A stretch of 64,000 nt of DNA from Streptococcus pneumoniae (GTDB taxonomy: Bacteria > Bacillota > Bacilli > Lactobacillales > Streptococcaceae). Shown here piece after piece: positions 40,501 through 51,630 of this stretch. Position 1 is the stretch's first letter. Every line of letters starts with the position of its first letter. Where the stretch lies: NCBI RefSeq assembly GCF_001457635.1, contig NZ_LN831051.1, forward strand, positions 186,001-250,000. The letters run 5' to 3'. The notes beneath the pieces were generated by a model, which saw only the letters and a program-made list of their open reading frames with translations, searched no databases and was not told where the DNA came from. The position numbers and the translations under genes are program-made.

Positions 40501-41365
40501 TTACTTCATCCATGACTCTTACGATTCTAGTGATGCAGTCAACAAGTTTGACTGGACTAAGGCTACAGATGGTAAAGCTTATCCTGAAAATGTCAAGAGC
40601 CGTGACTATATGAAAGGTTTGATTGCCCTTCGTCAATCTACAGATGCCTTCCGACTTAAGAGTCTCCAAGATATCAAAGACCGTGTCCACCTCATCACTG
40701 TCCCAGGCCAAAATGGTGTGGAAAAAGAGGATGTAGTGATTGGCTACCAAATCACTGCTCCAAACGGCGATATCTACGCAGTCTTTGTCAATGCGGATGA
40801 AAAAGCTCGCGAATTTAATTTGGGAACTGCCTTTGCACATCTAAGAAATGCGGAAGTTTTGGCAGATGAAAACCAAGCAGGACCAGTCGGAATTGCCAAC
40901 CCGAAAGGACTTGAATGGACTGAAAAAGGCTTGAAATTGAATGCCCTTACAGCTACTGTTCTTCGAGTCTCTCAAAATGGAACTAGCCATGAGTCAACTG
41001 CAGAAGAGAAACCAGACTCAACCCCTTCCAAGCCTGAACATCAAGACCCAGCTCCAGAAGCTAGACCTGATTCTACTAAACCAGATGCCAAAGTAGCTGA
41101 TGCGGAAAATAAACCTGGCCAAGCTACAGCTGATTCACAAGCTGAACAACCAGCACAAGAAGCACAAGCATCATCTGTAAAAGAAGCGGTTCGAAACGAA
41201 TCGGTAGAAAACTCTAGCAAGGAAAATATACCTGCAACCCCAGATAAACAAGCTGAACTTCCAAATACAGGAATCAAAAACGAAAACAAACTCCTATTTG
41301 CAGGAATCAGCCTCCTTGCGCTCCTTGGTCTCGGTTTCTTACTAAAAAATAAAAAAGAGAACTAA
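37595..41365 (+). CDS. spuA: Surface-anchored alkaline amylopullulanase SpuA
   Basis: A 1256-residue cell-wall enzyme that binds glycogen and debranches alpha-1,6 links. A YSIR-type signal with GTGSVLIGAS lies at 14-31. Next are a Thr/Glu-rich linker, two CBM41 modules (about 120-220 and 228-330), a CBM48-like region, and a GH13 barrel with nucleophile Asp763 (DGFRFDMMG), acid/base Glu792 (GEGW) and Asp880 (AAHDN). A Pro/Glu/Ala-rich wall spacer ends in LPNTG at about 1222, a hydrophobic helix and KNKKEN for sortase A. The wall spacer seems slightly shorter than in the TIGR4 protein as I recall it. CBM41 modules bind host lung glycogen. Confidence 0.96.
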   Translation: MRKTPSHTEKKMVYSIRSLKNGTGSVLIGASLVLLAMATPTISSDESTPTTNEPNNRNTTTLAQPLTDTAAGSGKNESDISSPRNANASLEKTEEKPATEPTTSTSPVTTETKAEEPIEDNYFRIHVKKLPEENKDAQGLWTWDDVEKPSENWPNGALSFKDAKKDDYGYYLDVKLKGEQAKKISFLINNTAGKNLTGDKSVEKLVPKMNEAWLDQDYKVFSYEPQPAGTVRVNYYRTDGNYDKKSLWYWGDVKNPSSAQWPDGTDFTATGKYGRYIDIPLNEAAREFGFLLLDESKQGDDVKIRKENYKFTDLKNHSQIFLKDDDESIYTNPYYVHDIRMTGAQHVGTSSIESSFSTLVGAKKEDILKHSNITNHLGNKVTITDVAIDEAGKKVTYSGDFSDTKHPYTVSYNSDQFTTKTSWRLKDETYSYDGKLGADLKEEGKQVDLTLWSPSADKVSVVVYDKNDPDKVVGTVALEKGERGTWKQTLDSTNKLGITDFTGYYYQYQIERQGKTVLALDPYAKSLAAWNSDDAKIDDAHKVAKAAFVDPAKLGPQDLTYGKIHNFKTREDAVIYEAHVRDFTSDPAIAKDLTKPFGTFEAFIEKLDYLKDLGVTHIQLLPVLSYYFVNELKNHERLSDYASSNSNYNWGYDPQNYFSLTGMYSSNPKNPEKRIAEFKNLINEIHKRGMGAILDVVYNHTAKVDIFEDLEPNYYHFMDADGTPRTSFGGGRLGTTHHMTKRLLVDSIKYLVDTYKVDGFRFDMMGDHDAASIEEAYKAARALNPNLIMLGEGWRTYAGDENMPTKAADQDWMKHTDTVAVFSDDIRNNLKSGYPNEGQPAFITGGKRDVNTIFKNLIAQPTNFEADSPGDVIQYIAAHDNLTLFDIIAQSIKKDPSKAENYAEIHRRLRLGNLMVLTAQGTPFIHSGQEYGRTKQFRDPAYRTPVAEDKVPNKSHLLRDKDGNPFDYPYFIHDSYDSSDAVNKFDWTKATDGKAYPENVKSRDYMKGLIALRQSTDAFRLKSLQDIKDRVHLITVPGQNGVEKEDVVIGYQITAPNGDIYAVFVNADEKAREFNLGTAFAHLRNAEVLADENQAGPVGIANPKGLEWTEKGLKLNALTATVLRVSQNGTSHESTAEEKPDSTPSKPEHQDPAPEARPDSTKPDAKVADAENKPGQATADSQAEQPAQEAQASSVKEAVRNESVENSSKENIPATPDKQAELPNTGIKNENKLLFAGISLLALLGLGFLLKNKKEN

Positions 41366-41384
41366 ACTAGCCCTCCTATAGAAA

Positions 41385-41419
41385 AATCCCCCAAGCATTA
41401 TAGCTCGGGGGATTAATTT
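41385..41419 (+). terminator. Terminator of spuA
   Basis: AATCCCCC-AGC pairs with GCT-GGGGGATT, followed by AATTTTTG. Confidence 0.88.
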
Positions 41420-41436
41420 TTGTACAATATTTGTTG

Positions 41437-41464
41437 TCCTAATAAACTTGATTAGGATTTTTTA
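41437..41464. terminator. Terminator-like hairpin after the oxidoreductase
   Basis: TCCTAAT and ATTAGGA form a stem, with T6 on the plus strand and an A-rich flank. It lies between convergent spuA and the LLM gene. Confidence 0.55.
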
Positions 41465-42513
41465 TTAAGCCTCTTTCATAGCAAAATAAGCTCGTACTTT
41501 GGGTGCAACTTGTGTTCCGAAGAGTTCAATAGCTCTCAGAACCTGGTCATGAGGCATAGAACCAAGCGGTAGATGAAGCATGAAGCGGTCCAATCCTAAA
41601 TCCTCTATCATGCGAATCAATTTTTCGGCCACCTGATCTGGATTGCCAACAAACATGGCGCCATTTGGCCCTACCTGCTCCAAATATTGCTCATAACGCA
41701 ATTCCTGCCAGTGCGGACGGTCTTTGGAAATAGCATCCACCACTTGCTTAGTCGGATGGAAATAATCTTTCACCGCCTGCTCACCATCTTCCGCAATCCA
41801 CCCCCAAGAATGGGCTCCCACTTTCAAGTCTTTGTCAGCATGGCCCGCTTCGCTTCCAATCTCACGATAAGCCTGAATCAACTTTTTAAAATAACGTGGA
41901 TTACCACCAATAATAGCATATACAATCGGTAGACCAGCCTGAGCAATCTTCACTGTTGATTCGACATGACCACCTGTAGCTATCCACAAGGGCAATTTGT
42001 CCTGAACTGGACGAGGATAAACTTCTTTACCAGCAATCGTTTGAGTCAATCGACCTTGCCAGTCTAACTTGGTCTTTTCATTGACTAACTGAAGCAAGTC
42101 TAATTTCTCATCAAAAAGAGAGTCGTAGTCTTTCAAGTCATAACCAAACAGAGGGAAAGATTCCGTGAAAGATCCCCTTCCAGCCATAATCTCCGCTCGT
42201 CCATTTGACAAAGCATCGATAGTGGCATACTGTTGGAACAAACGAATCGGGTCCATGCTTGACAGAATGCTGACTGCACTGGTCAAACGGATTTTCTTGG
42301 TATTGACTGCCCCAGCGGCCAGGACAATCTCTGGGGCTGATACTGCAAAATCCGCCCGATGGTGCTCGCCAATCCCATATACGTCCAAACCAACCTTGTC
42401 AGCCAGCTCAATCTCTGCCACCAACTGGCGAATGCGTTCAGCATGACTGTAAGTTTGTCCAGTCCCTTCAAGCTCCGTTATTTCCCAAATGTTGAAATTC
42501 CCAATTCTACCAT
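41465..42513 (-). pseudogene. Luciferase-like (LLM class) flavin oxidoreductase, frameshifted near its start
   Basis: The natural ATG at 42511-42513 follows AAGGAGA and reads MVELGISTFGK followed by TAA. If one G is added to the GGG at 42484-42486, the frame reads on as GEITELEGTGQTYSHAERIR and joins the remaining 319 residues (LVAEIELADKVGLDVYGIGEHH onward). The restored protein would have 349 residues, a normal length for this FMN-dependent bacterial luciferase-like family. The rest is undamaged. A late internal TTG or GTG could give a truncated product lacking the first barrel strand, which is probably inactive. It may instead be a sequencing error or a recent inactivation. Confidence 0.82.
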
Positions 42514-42631
42514 TGTGATTCTCCTTGTCTATCTCTGTCCTTCAATTTGAAAAATTATTCTAACACGAATCTTGAGTACAAGCAACCAATTTGCTCACAA
42601 GAAAAAGCCTAGATAACTAGACTTTTTTAGC

Positions 42632-44440
42632 TTATTCTACCGTTACTGACTTGGCAAGGTTACGTGGTTTGTCCACATCGAGGCCACGGTGGAGGGTTGC
42701 AAAGTAAGCGACTAATTGCGTTGGTACGACCATTGAAATTGGTGAGAGGTATGGATGTACGGTCGTAAGGACGATATCGTCGGTATCTTTGGCTACATTC
42801 TCTTCTGCGATAGTGAGGACTTTGGCACCACGGGCTGCGACCTCTTGGATATTTCCACGAGTATGATTGGCAAGAACTGGATCTGACAAGAGAGCCAAAA
42901 CAGGCGTTCCTTCTTCAATCAAGGCAATGGTTCCGTGCTTGAGTTCTCCTGCAGCAAAGCCTTCACACTGGATATAAGAAATCTCTTTGAGTTTGAGACT
43001 TGCTTCCATGGCTACGTAGTAATCTTGACCACGTCCGATGTAAAAGGCGTTACGAGTTGTTTCAAGAAGTTCACGAACCTTGGCTTCAATGGTTTCTTTC
43101 TCTGAAAGAGTTGATTCGATAGACTGAGCTACGATTGACAATTCATGAATCAGGTCAAAGGCTTGCGCTTTAGCATTACCATTTGCTTCTCCGACTGCTT
43201 TTGCAAGGAAGGCAAGGGCTGCGATTTGCGCTGTATAGGCTTTAGTTGATGCCACGGCAATTTCAGGACCTGCGTGAAGGAGCATGGTATAGTTGGCTTC
43301 ACGTGAGAGGGTTGAGCCTGGAACATTTGTCACTGTTAAGCTTGGAATTCCCATTTCATTAGCCTTGACCAAAACTTGACGACTATCCGCTGTTTCACCA
43401 GATTGGCTGATAAAGATGAAGAGTGGTTTCTTGCTGAGAAGTGGCATACCGTAGCCCCACTCAGATGAGATGCCAAGTTCAACTGGTGTATCTGTCAATT
43501 CTTCCAACATTTTCTTAGAAGCAAATCCTGCATGGTAAGATGTTCCAGCTGCAAGGATGTAGATGCGGTCTGCGTCTTGAACAGCCTTAATGATAGCAGG
43601 ATCAACCACTACTTGACCAGCATCATCCGTGTAGGCTTGAATGAGTTTACGCATAACAGTTGGTTGCTCATCAATTTCCTTAAGCATGTAGTAAGGATAA
43701 GTTCCCTTACCGATATCTGACAAGTCAAGTTCCGCAGTATAGCTAGCACGTTCACGACTGTTACCATCATAGTCTTGAACTTCCACGCTATCAGCCTTGA
43801 CGATTACCAACTCTTGGTCATGAATTTCCATGTATTGGTTGGTTTCACGAATCATAGCCATAGCATCTGAGCAGACCATATTGTAGCCTTCCCCAAGACC
43901 AATCAAAAGTGGAGATTTGTTTTTCGCTACATAGATGACATCTGGATTTTCAGAGTCAATCAAGGCAAAGGCATATGAACCACGGATAATATGAAGAGCT
44001 TTTTTAAAGGCTTCAAGAACTGAGAGACCGTCTTCTTCCGCAAATTTTCCAATCAAATGTACGGCGATTTCCGTATCTGTTTGCCCTTTGAAGTGGTGCC
44101 CAGCAAGGTATTCTTCTTTAATTTCAAGGTAGTTTTCAATCACCCCATTGTGAACCAAGACAAAACGTTCTGTCTCAGAGCGGTGTGGGTGAGCATTGTC
44201 TTCCGTTGGTTTCCCATGAGTTGCCCAACGAGTATGTCCGATACCAGTTGTTCCCTCAACACCAGCTGTCTTAGCAGACAATTCTGCGATACGACCAACA
44301 GCCTTCACCAAATGGTTATCAGTACCATCTAGGACAAAAATTCCCGCAGAATCATAGCCACGGTATTCAAGCTTTTCAAGCCCTTGAATCAAAATATCAG
44401 TTGCATTTGTGTTTCCAACAACACCAACAATTCCACACAT
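42632..44440 (-). CDS. glmS: Glutamine-fructose-6-phosphate aminotransferase
   Basis: A 602-residue enzyme making glucosamine 6-phosphate, the entry to peptidoglycan amino sugars. Cys2 (MCGIVG) is the glutaminase nucleophile, so the start is fixed. The glutaminase domain is about 1-240; two SIS domains follow ([17 protein letters not shown]), ending [13 protein letters not shown]. No glmS ribozyme is present. The only good Shine-Dalgarno (AAGGAG, 44471-44476) is about 30 nt upstream, with a small hairpin between. Two NagR-like operators flank the promoter. Confidence 0.97.
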   Translation of the reverse strand: MCGIVGVVGNTNATDILIQGLEKLEYRGYDSAGIFVLDGTDNHLVKAVGRIAELSAKTAGVEGTTGIGHTRWATHGKPTEDNAHPHRSETERFVLVHNGVIENYLEIKEEYLAGHHFKGQTDTEIAVHLIGKFAEEDGLSVLEAFKKALHIIRGSYAFALIDSENPDVIYVAKNKSPLLIGLGEGYNMVCSDAMAMIRETNQYMEIHDQELVIVKADSVEVQDYDGNSRERASYTAELDLSDIGKGTYPYYMLKEIDEQPTVMRKLIQAYTDDAGQVVVDPAIIKAVQDADRIYILAAGTSYHAGFASKKMLEELTDTPVELGISSEWGYGMPLLSKKPLFIFISQSGETADSRQVLVKANEMGIPSLTVTNVPGSTLSREANYTMLLHAGPEIAVASTKAYTAQIAALAFLAKAVGEANGNAKAQAFDLIHELSIVAQSIESTLSEKETIEAKVRELLETTRNAFYIGRGQDYYVAMEASLKLKEISYIQCEGFAAGELKHGTIALIEEGTPVLALLSDPVLANHTRGNIQEVAARGAKVLTIAEENVAKDTDDIVLTTVHPYLSPISMVVPTQLVAYFATLHRGLDVDKPRNLAKSVTVE

Positions 44441-44451
44441 AGTATATACGA

Positions 44452-44466
44452 CACAGGCAAGCTGTG
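44452..44466 (-). promoter_or_regulatory. Hairpin between Shine-Dalgarno and start of glmS
   Basis: CACAG-CTTGC-CTGTG on the minus strand lies 4 nt after AAGGAG and 11 nt before ATG. Folding it out cuts the spacing from about 30 to about 15 nt. It may be needed for, or modulate, glmS translation. Confidence 0.5.
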
Positions 44467-44479
44467 CTTTCTCCTTAAA

Positions 44480-44495
44480 ATTGGTATAGTCTAAT
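44480..44495 (-). promoter_or_regulatory. NagR-like (dre) operator 1 of glmS
   Basis: The plus strand reads ATTGGTATAGTCTAAT, a near-palindrome of the GntR/NagR dre type. It lies between the -10 and the Shine-Dalgarno sequence, where a bound repressor would block elongation. Confidence 0.68.
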
Positions 44496-44521
44496 TCATC
44501 TTTTATAGAATCAGCAAAAAC

Positions 44522-44550
44522 AGTATATACTTGTTTCTTTCACTTGTCAA
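44522..44550 (-). promoter_or_regulatory. glmS promoter
   Basis: TTGACA (44545-44550), 17 nt, TATACT (44522-44527). Confidence 0.88.
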
Positions 44551-44558
44551 GAGTAAAA

Positions 44559-44575
44559 ATTGGTATAGTTCAAAT
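44559..44575 (-). promoter_or_regulatory. NagR-like (dre) operator 2 of glmS
   Basis: ATTGGTATAGTTCAAAT repeats the first 11 bases of operator 1 and lies 8 bp upstream of the -35. Two sites about 79 bp apart could allow looping. Confidence 0.62.
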
Positions 44576-44591
44576 TAAGCTCCTGTAAGCA

Positions 44592-44624
44592 AAAAACTCT
44601 GACCGATTGGGATAATCAGTCAGA
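44592..44624 (-). terminator. Terminator of the GH1 gene
   Basis: ACTCTGAC-GAT pairs with ATC-GTCAGAGT with one mismatch, followed by T6 on the minus strand. Confidence 0.88.
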
Positions 44625-44631
44625 GTCCTTT

Positions 44632-46011
44632 TTAAAATCCATTATTATCGCTTAATTCTTTGAACCAGTGGCCTGATTTCTTCAGACGACGTTCTTGCGT
44701 TTCCAAGTCTAATTCGACCAAACCATAGCGATTTTTATAGCTGTTGAGCCATGACCAGCAGTCAATAAAGGTCCAAATCAAGTAGCCCTTACAGTTGGCA
44801 CCATCTTCAATGGCACGGTGAAGTTCACGAAGATGACCTTTTACAAAGTCAATACGGTAATCATCTTGAATCATTCCATCTTGACGGAATTTTTCTTCTC
44901 CTTCAACACCCATACCATTCTCAGTCAACATCCACTCAATATTGCCATAATTTTCCTTGATATTTTGGGCGATGTCATAAATTCCTTGCTCATAAATCTC
45001 CCAACCACGGTGAGAATTGATTTTACGTCCAGGCATCACATAAGGCTCGTAAAAATGTTCTGGTAAGAGTGGACTATCTGGATGCTTAGCAAATCGAGGA
45101 GCCATAACACGCAAAGGTTGATAGTAGTTCACACCAAGGATGTCCACCGTATTATCACGAATGAGTTCCAACTCTTCCTCTGTAGCATCAGGTAAAAGAC
45201 CGTGTTCATGCAAGATTTCTACCAACTCCTGTGGATAAGTCCCCAAGACAGATGGATCTAAGAAAGATTGGGCCTGAAAAAGGGCCGCAATACGAGCTGC
45301 CTTGACATCAGCAGGATGCTGGCTACGTGGATAAGCCGGTGTCAAGTTGAGGACAATCCCAATCTTGGAATCAGGCAAAAGTTCATGGCAAGCCTTAACA
45401 GCCCGGCTGCTGGCCAATTGTGTATGATAGGCTACCTTAACAGCTGCCTCTGCATCCACCTTATGTGGATAATGGGCATCATAAAAATAACCAAATTCTA
45501 CAGGAACGATGGGCTCGTTAAAGGTAATCCATTGATCCACTAAATCTCCATAAGTCTCAAAACAAAAACGAGCATAGTCTTCATAGGCTGAGACTGTCGC
45601 CTTATTTTCCCAACCATCACCATCCTCTTGAAGGGCAAAAGGTAAATCAAAATGATAGAGATTGACTAACAGACGAATTCCTTTAGCCTTAATAGCCTCA
45701 AAGACCTTACGATAAAAATCCACACCTTGAGGGTTGACTTTTCCACAGCCTTGTGGAAAAATCCGTGACCACTGAATAGAAGTCCGAAAGGCTGTGTGAC
45801 CAGTCTCTAACAAAAGCTCAATATCCCGCTCCCAATTTTCATAAAAAGTCGATGTCTTATCTGAACCAATCCCATTATAGTAACGATTTGGCTCCACTTG
45901 GAACCAGTAATCCCAGAGATTGTCTCCCTTGCCGTCACCAGCTACACGTCCTTCTGTCTGCGGTCCAGAAGTAGAGGATCCCCAGACAAAATCCTTTGGA
46001 AATCTTAGCAT
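44632..46011 (-). CDS. GH1 glycosidase, probable 6-phospho-beta-glucosidase
   Basis: A 459-residue retaining beta-glycosidase. Glu166 in TFNEP is the acid/base and Glu364 in TENGMG is the nucleophile. The late block SWLNSYKNRYGLVELD has Ser, Lys and Tyr in the spacing of 6-phospho enzymes, so a phosphorylated substrate from a PTS is likely. No transporter lies next to it, so the sugar is open. It is monocistronic between glmS and proS. It shares only moderate similarity with the enzyme at 8838. Confidence 0.9.
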   Translation of the reverse strand: MLRFPKDFVWGSSTSGPQTEGRVAGDGKGDNLWDYWFQVEPNRYYNGIGSDKTSTFYENWERDIELLLETGHTAFRTSIQWSRIFPQGCGKVNPQGVDFYRKVFEAIKAKGIRLLVNLYHFDLPFALQEDGDGWENKATVSAYEDYARFCFETYGDLVDQWITFNEPIVPVEFGYFYDAHYPHKVDAEAAVKVAYHTQLASSRAVKACHELLPDSKIGIVLNLTPAYPRSQHPADVKAARIAALFQAQSFLDPSVLGTYPQELVEILHEHGLLPDATEEELELIRDNTVDILGVNYYQPLRVMAPRFAKHPDSPLLPEHFYEPYVMPGRKINSHRGWEIYEQGIYDIAQNIKENYGNIEWMLTENGMGVEGEEKFRQDGMIQDDYRIDFVKGHLRELHRAIEDGANCKGYLIWTFIDCWSWLNSYKNRYGLVELDLETQERRLKKSGHWFKELSDNNGF

Positions 46012-46109
46012 ACATTTACCTCTTTATCTACTCATTTCTCCCATTATACAGAAAAAACAAGGTAAAAACTAGTTACATTTTTTCCTTGTTTTTCTTCTGA
46101 TTATAGTTT

Positions 46110-47975
<1,866 letters not shown>

Positions 47976-49235
47976 TTATCTAAAAAAGAGTCGCATAATG
48001 TCATTCCAAGTCACAGCAATCATCAAGACAACCATGATGACCACTCCGGCCAAGGTGACATAGGTTTCAATTTCTTGTTTCAATGGTTTGCGGCGGATGG
48101 CTTCTAGGATATTGAGCACAATCTTACCACCATCCAAGGCTGGAATCGGAATAAGATTAAAAATCCCAATATTGATGGAAATCATTGCCAAGAAGTACAA
48201 GATATTTTCAATTCCATTTTTAGCAGCATCACTACTTGCCTTAAAGATAGCAACAGGTCCACCCAACTTGTTCAAATCCGGTTGGAAAATCAGATTTTTC
48301 AGAGCTGAGAGAATTCGGAGAGCTGAGTCAGCAGCAGTTGTAAAACCACCTACAAACATGGATAGAAAATCTGACTTAACCCCCGGTTGAACACCTAGAA
48401 GGTAACGACCTTGACTATCTTCGGGTGTAACAGTGACTTGTTTGTCACTCCCCTTTTCAGAAATAGTCACATCCAAAGTCGGTGCCGTCTTATCTTTGGT
48501 TTCTGTTTCCACAGCTTGGATCAAGCTTTCCCAGTTGCTAACCTCATGTGAGCCAATCTTGGTAATTTGTGCCGTTTCTGGTACTCCTACCTTGGCCAAG
48601 GCACCTTGGGGCATGATATGGAACTGATTGGTATCAACATCTCTGACACCACCCTGCATAAAGATTAAAACCCAAAAAACAACGACACCTAAGATAAAAT
48701 TGTTCATAGGGCCTGCAAAATTGGTAATCAGTTTGCCCCAGATAGTCGCATTTTGATATTGAACATCTAAAGGTGCAATCCGAACCTCAGTACCATCTGC
48801 TTCCACAACCGTTGCATCGTGATCCACTGCAAATGTTTTTTCTTCTTCCAGAACCAATCCTTTGATAAAGAGCTTGTCTTCAAAATCAAACTGGGTCACC
48901 TGCATAGGGAGGGCTGTTTGATCCAATTTTTTACCTGAGAGATTGATGCGTTTAACCTTACCATCATCAGCAAGTGTCAAACTAACAGGCGTTCCTGTCT
49001 TGATTTCAGTTGTATCATCACCCCAACCGGCCATGCGGACATAGCCACCCAGAGGCAAGATTCGAATGGTATAGGCCGTTCCATCCTTGCCAATGTGAGC
49101 AAAAATTTTAGGTCCCATACCGATGGCAAATTCACGTACTAAAATCCCTGATTTCTTGGCAAAGTAGAAGTGCCCGAACTCGTGCACCACTACAATAATC
49201 CCGAAAACCAGAATAAAGGTTAAAATTCCGAGCAT
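47976..49235 (-). CDS. eep: Site-2 intramembrane metalloprotease Eep/RseP
   Basis: A 419-residue membrane zinc protease. HEFGH at residues 18-22 holds two zinc His and the catalytic Glu, and [12 protein letters not shown] near 375 supplies the Asp ligand. A PDZ domain lies between, with four transmembrane helices overall. In streptococci and enterococci Eep trims signal peptides to release peptide pheromones and cleaves anti-sigma-like substrates. It lies in a membrane-lipid operon, 21 nt after cdsA. Confidence 0.94.
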   Translation of the reverse strand: MLGILTFILVFGIIVVVHEFGHFYFAKKSGILVREFAIGMGPKIFAHIGKDGTAYTIRILPLGGYVRMAGWGDDTTEIKTGTPVSLTLADDGKVKRINLSGKKLDQTALPMQVTQFDFEDKLFIKGLVLEEEKTFAVDHDATVVEADGTEVRIAPLDVQYQNATIWGKLITNFAGPMNNFILGVVVFWVLIFMQGGVRDVDTNQFHIMPQGALAKVGVPETAQITKIGSHEVSNWESLIQAVETETKDKTAPTLDVTISEKGSDKQVTVTPEDSQGRYLLGVQPGVKSDFLSMFVGGFTTAADSALRILSALKNLIFQPDLNKLGGPVAIFKASSDAAKNGIENILYFLAMISINIGIFNLIPIPALDGGKIVLNILEAIRRKPLKQEIETYVTLAGVVIMVVLMIAVTWNDIMRLFFR

Positions 49236-49256
49236 AGCGTTTCCTCCGTCTTTTGA

Positions 49257-50060
49257 TTAAAAGAGTCCAAATAAGTGCATGATTGGAAATACAAGCAACA
49301 TACTATCGAAACGATCCAAAACACCACCATGTCCAGGGATAAATTTCCCAGAATCCTTAACACCAAAATGACGTTTGATCGAACTTTCTAGTAAATCACC
49401 AAATTGTCCAGCAATGCTAAAGAAAATAGCAAAGACTGACATCTTGTAAATTCCATATGGAAGAGCAACTGTACTGTCAACTATCATAAAGATAATGGTT
49501 ACTAAAATTGCTCCTAAAATACCACCCAAGGCACCCTCAAGGGTTTTATTAGGCGATACCCTTGGTGCTAACTTTCGTTTCCCATAGTTCATCCCAACAA
49601 GATAGGCACCACTGTCTGTCGCCCAGACGATACACAAGGCTAAGAGAGCCTTGTCCAAACCTGCAACACGAGCATCTAGTAAAGCATTAAATCCAAAGCC
49701 CACGTAGAAGCTCATAGCAAGAGGGAAAACCGCATCCTCAATCGTATAAGACTTGCTAAAAACGGTCGTTCCTAACATGATTGAAATCAAAACACTATAG
49801 GCAACCACATTCCCATCAACTGGCAAAAAAGTCAGGTAATTCTCCAAGGGAATGGTCAATGCAAAGGTTGCAAAGAGGGTCAAGAGGCCCTCCATCGTCA
49901 TGGTCTCTAGACCTCTCATCTTCAAAAGTTCATGCATGGCTAGCATGGCTATGATTCCGATTGCTATCTGAAGCAAGAGGCCCCCAATCATTAAAATTGG
50001 TAGGAAAATAGCCAGGGCAATCCCTGCAAACAAGGTTCTTTTCTGTAAATCCTGGGTCAT
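49257..50060 (-). CDS. cdsA: Phosphatidate cytidylyltransferase
   Basis: A 267-residue integral membrane enzyme that makes CDP-diacylglycerol from phosphatidate and CTP, the branch point of phospholipid synthesis. Several transmembrane helices are followed by the family signature SIKRHFGVKDSGKFIPGHGG and LDRFDSM near residues 225-255. In some streptococci and enterococci changes here give high-level daptomycin resistance. It is 8 nt after uppS. Confidence 0.95.
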   Translation of the reverse strand: MTQDLQKRTLFAGIALAIFLPILMIGGLLLQIAIGIIAMLAMHELLKMRGLETMTMEGLLTLFATFALTIPLENYLTFLPVDGNVVAYSVLISIMLGTTVFSKSYTIEDAVFPLAMSFYVGFGFNALLDARVAGLDKALLALCIVWATDSGAYLVGMNYGKRKLAPRVSPNKTLEGALGGILGAILVTIIFMIVDSTVALPYGIYKMSVFAIFFSIAGQFGDLLESSIKRHFGVKDSGKFIPGHGGVLDRFDSMLLVFPIMHLFGLF

Positions 50061-50068
50061 ATTTCCTC

Positions 50069-50827
50069 CTAAACTCCTCCAAATCGGCGATGACGACGAT
50101 TATAGGCAAGAATAGCTTCCTGCAAGGCCGCTTCGTCAAAATCAGGCCATAAGGTGTCCGTAAAATAAAGCTCACTATAGGCTCCCTGCCATGGAAGGAA
50201 ATTGCTCAAACGCAATTCTCCACTAGTACGGATAATCAAGTCTGGGTCTCGTAAGTCCTTAGGCAAATGCTGGGTAAAGAGATAGTTACCAATCAATTCC
50301 TCTGTGATGTCACCTGGATTGATTTTGGCATCTAAAACATCCTGGGAAATCAACTTAAGCGCCTGTGTAATCTCAGCACGTCCACCATAGTTAAGAGCAA
50401 AATTAAGAATCAATCCTGTGTTGTTCTTAGTCAATTCCTCAGCCTTGGTTAAAGCTTCAAAGGTTTGCTTAGGCAGGCGGTCTGTCTCCCCAATCATTTG
50501 AATCTTAACATTATTCGCATGTAGTTCCGGGACATAATTATCATAAAACTCTACTGGCAAGTTCATGATAAACTTGACTTCCTGATCTGGACGGGTCCAG
50601 TTTTCCGTAGAAAAAGCATAGACCGTAATAACCTTGACGCCCAGTTTGTTGGCTGCCTTGGTCACGGTTTGCAATGCTTCCATGCCCGCCTTATGTCCAA
50701 AAACTCGCGGTTGCATACGTTTTTTAGCCCAACGGCCATTGCCATCCATGATGATGCCGATATGAGCAGGAACCTGTGTCGGAACCTCTACTTCCACAGC
50801 CTTATCTTTCTTAAAAAATCCAAACAT
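50069..50827 (-). CDS. uppS: Undecaprenyl diphosphate synthase
   Basis: A 252-residue cis-prenyltransferase that builds the C55 lipid carrier for peptidoglycan and capsule. IIMDGNGRWAKKR near 24-36 holds the catalytic Asp and the phosphate-binding residues. FSTENWTRP, RTSGELRLSNFLPWQ and the Glu of AYSELYF follow. The ATG at 50825-50827 gives the usual N-terminus MFGFFKK; an upstream TTG adds six residues and is unlikely. Confidence 0.95.
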   Translation of the reverse strand: MFGFFKKDKAVEVEVPTQVPAHIGIIMDGNGRWAKKRMQPRVFGHKAGMEALQTVTKAANKLGVKVITVYAFSTENWTRPDQEVKFIMNLPVEFYDNYVPELHANNVKIQMIGETDRLPKQTFEALTKAEELTKNNTGLILNFALNYGGRAEITQALKLISQDVLDAKINPGDITEELIGNYLFTQHLPKDLRDPDLIIRTSGELRLSNFLPWQGAYSELYFTDTLWPDFDEAALQEAILAYNRRHRRFGGV

Positions 50828-50927
50828 GATCTTATTCCTATTCAAAAATCTATCGTTTTATTATACCATATTTCCCCATTTTCTTCTATCACTAAGCTAT
50901 TTATTCTCAGGCACCAAGCCCATTTTT

Positions 50928-51024
50928 CAAAAAAATAAGCCGCCTGATTGGGCGACTTTATTTTTATAGGGAGATTATTATGAAAAAGTTTTAGGAGTTT
51001 AAGTTAAGGTCTTCTTAACTTATG
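50928..51024 (-). ncRNA. CiaR-dependent small RNA (csRNA), copy near uppS
   Basis: A predicted RNA of about 95 nt on the minus strand. AAGTTAAG/CTTAACTT forms the 5' hairpin, a pyrimidine-rich single-stranded middle contains AATCTCCC and CAT (complementary to ribosome binding sites and start codons), and GTCGCC-CAATCA-GGCGGC with a T run ends it. The -10 TACACT is at 51030-51035, 10 nt after the CiaR box. Confidence 0.85.
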
Positions 51025-51045
51025 AACTTAGTGTACACTCCCTAG

Positions 51046-51062
51046 CTTAAAGTTTCCTTAAG
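51046..51062 (-). promoter_or_regulatory. CiaR box
   Basis: CTTAAG-GAAAC-TTTAAG on the minus strand, the TTTAAG-N5-TTTAAG direct repeat, in the -35 position. It overlaps the stop codon (51058-51060) of the upstream nucleotidyltransferase gene. Confidence 0.88.
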
Positions 51063-51630
51063 TATTTTTAAAAATCAAATTTTTCCATTTCTCCTGCCAA
51101 TTTTTCTTGGATAAACGTGTTTGATAGAGTTCCATTCGGTCTTCATTTTCTAAGAAATGAGGAGTTGGACGAACTTGAAAATTCAAAATATCCTCCAAAC
51201 CATAAGGTGCATAGAGTTCAAAATCTGATTCTTCATTCAAGCGCAGTCCAACTGTCGTACACCGTTCTGGATACTTACTCATAGCATCACGAGAACTGGT
51301 ATAGGAAGCAGTGTGAGGACTGTGCTGATGCATATAGACCTGATTTTTCAATTCCCACTGGTACTGAGGAAAATCCTCTCGCAGCTTTTTCTCCAGTAAT
51401 AAGGTTTCCTCATAAGAAAAATCTGGATCAAAGAAAATCACATCTATATCTGTTTCATGATCAAAAGGGGATTTGTCTGACAAAAGATTCCAAATGAAAT
51501 TTCTGACAGAACCTGCTGCCAACCACGAGTCTTTCAGACCAAGGTCTCGGATGATCGTCAGAATGGCCATCATATCTGGATTTTCTCTAAAAGCCTCTAA
51601 GATTTCTTGCTTATTTTTCACTGTATTCAT
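51058..51630 (-). CDS. Nucleotidyltransferase family protein (DUF925-like)
   Basis: A 190-residue cytoplasmic protein. [14 protein letters not shown] near 36-49 and [13 protein letters not shown] near 58-70 form a nucleotidyltransferase-fold pattern (GSxRN and DxD). The rest matches a conserved family of unknown substrate. Its start overlaps the end of ruvB by 20 nt, so the two are translationally coupled. Confidence 0.82.
   Translation of the reverse strand: MNTVKNKQEILEAFRENPDMMAILTIIRDLGLKDSWLAAGSVRNFIWNLLSDKSPFDHETDIDVIFFDPDFSYEETLLLEKKLREDFPQYQWELKNQVYMHQHSPHTASYTSSRDAMSKYPERCTTVGLRLNEESDFELYAPYGLEDILNFQVRPTPHFLENEDRMELYQTRLSKKNWQEKWKNLIFKNT

Noticed and set aside
40061..40840. 259-codon minus-strand frame inside spuA
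   Set aside because: Exact shadow of the GH13 domain coding region; no ribosome binding site or family resemblance.
44441..44550. glmS ribozyme
   Set aside because: No ribozyme-like pseudoknot or conserved core between promoter and ATG; the region instead holds operators and one small hairpin.
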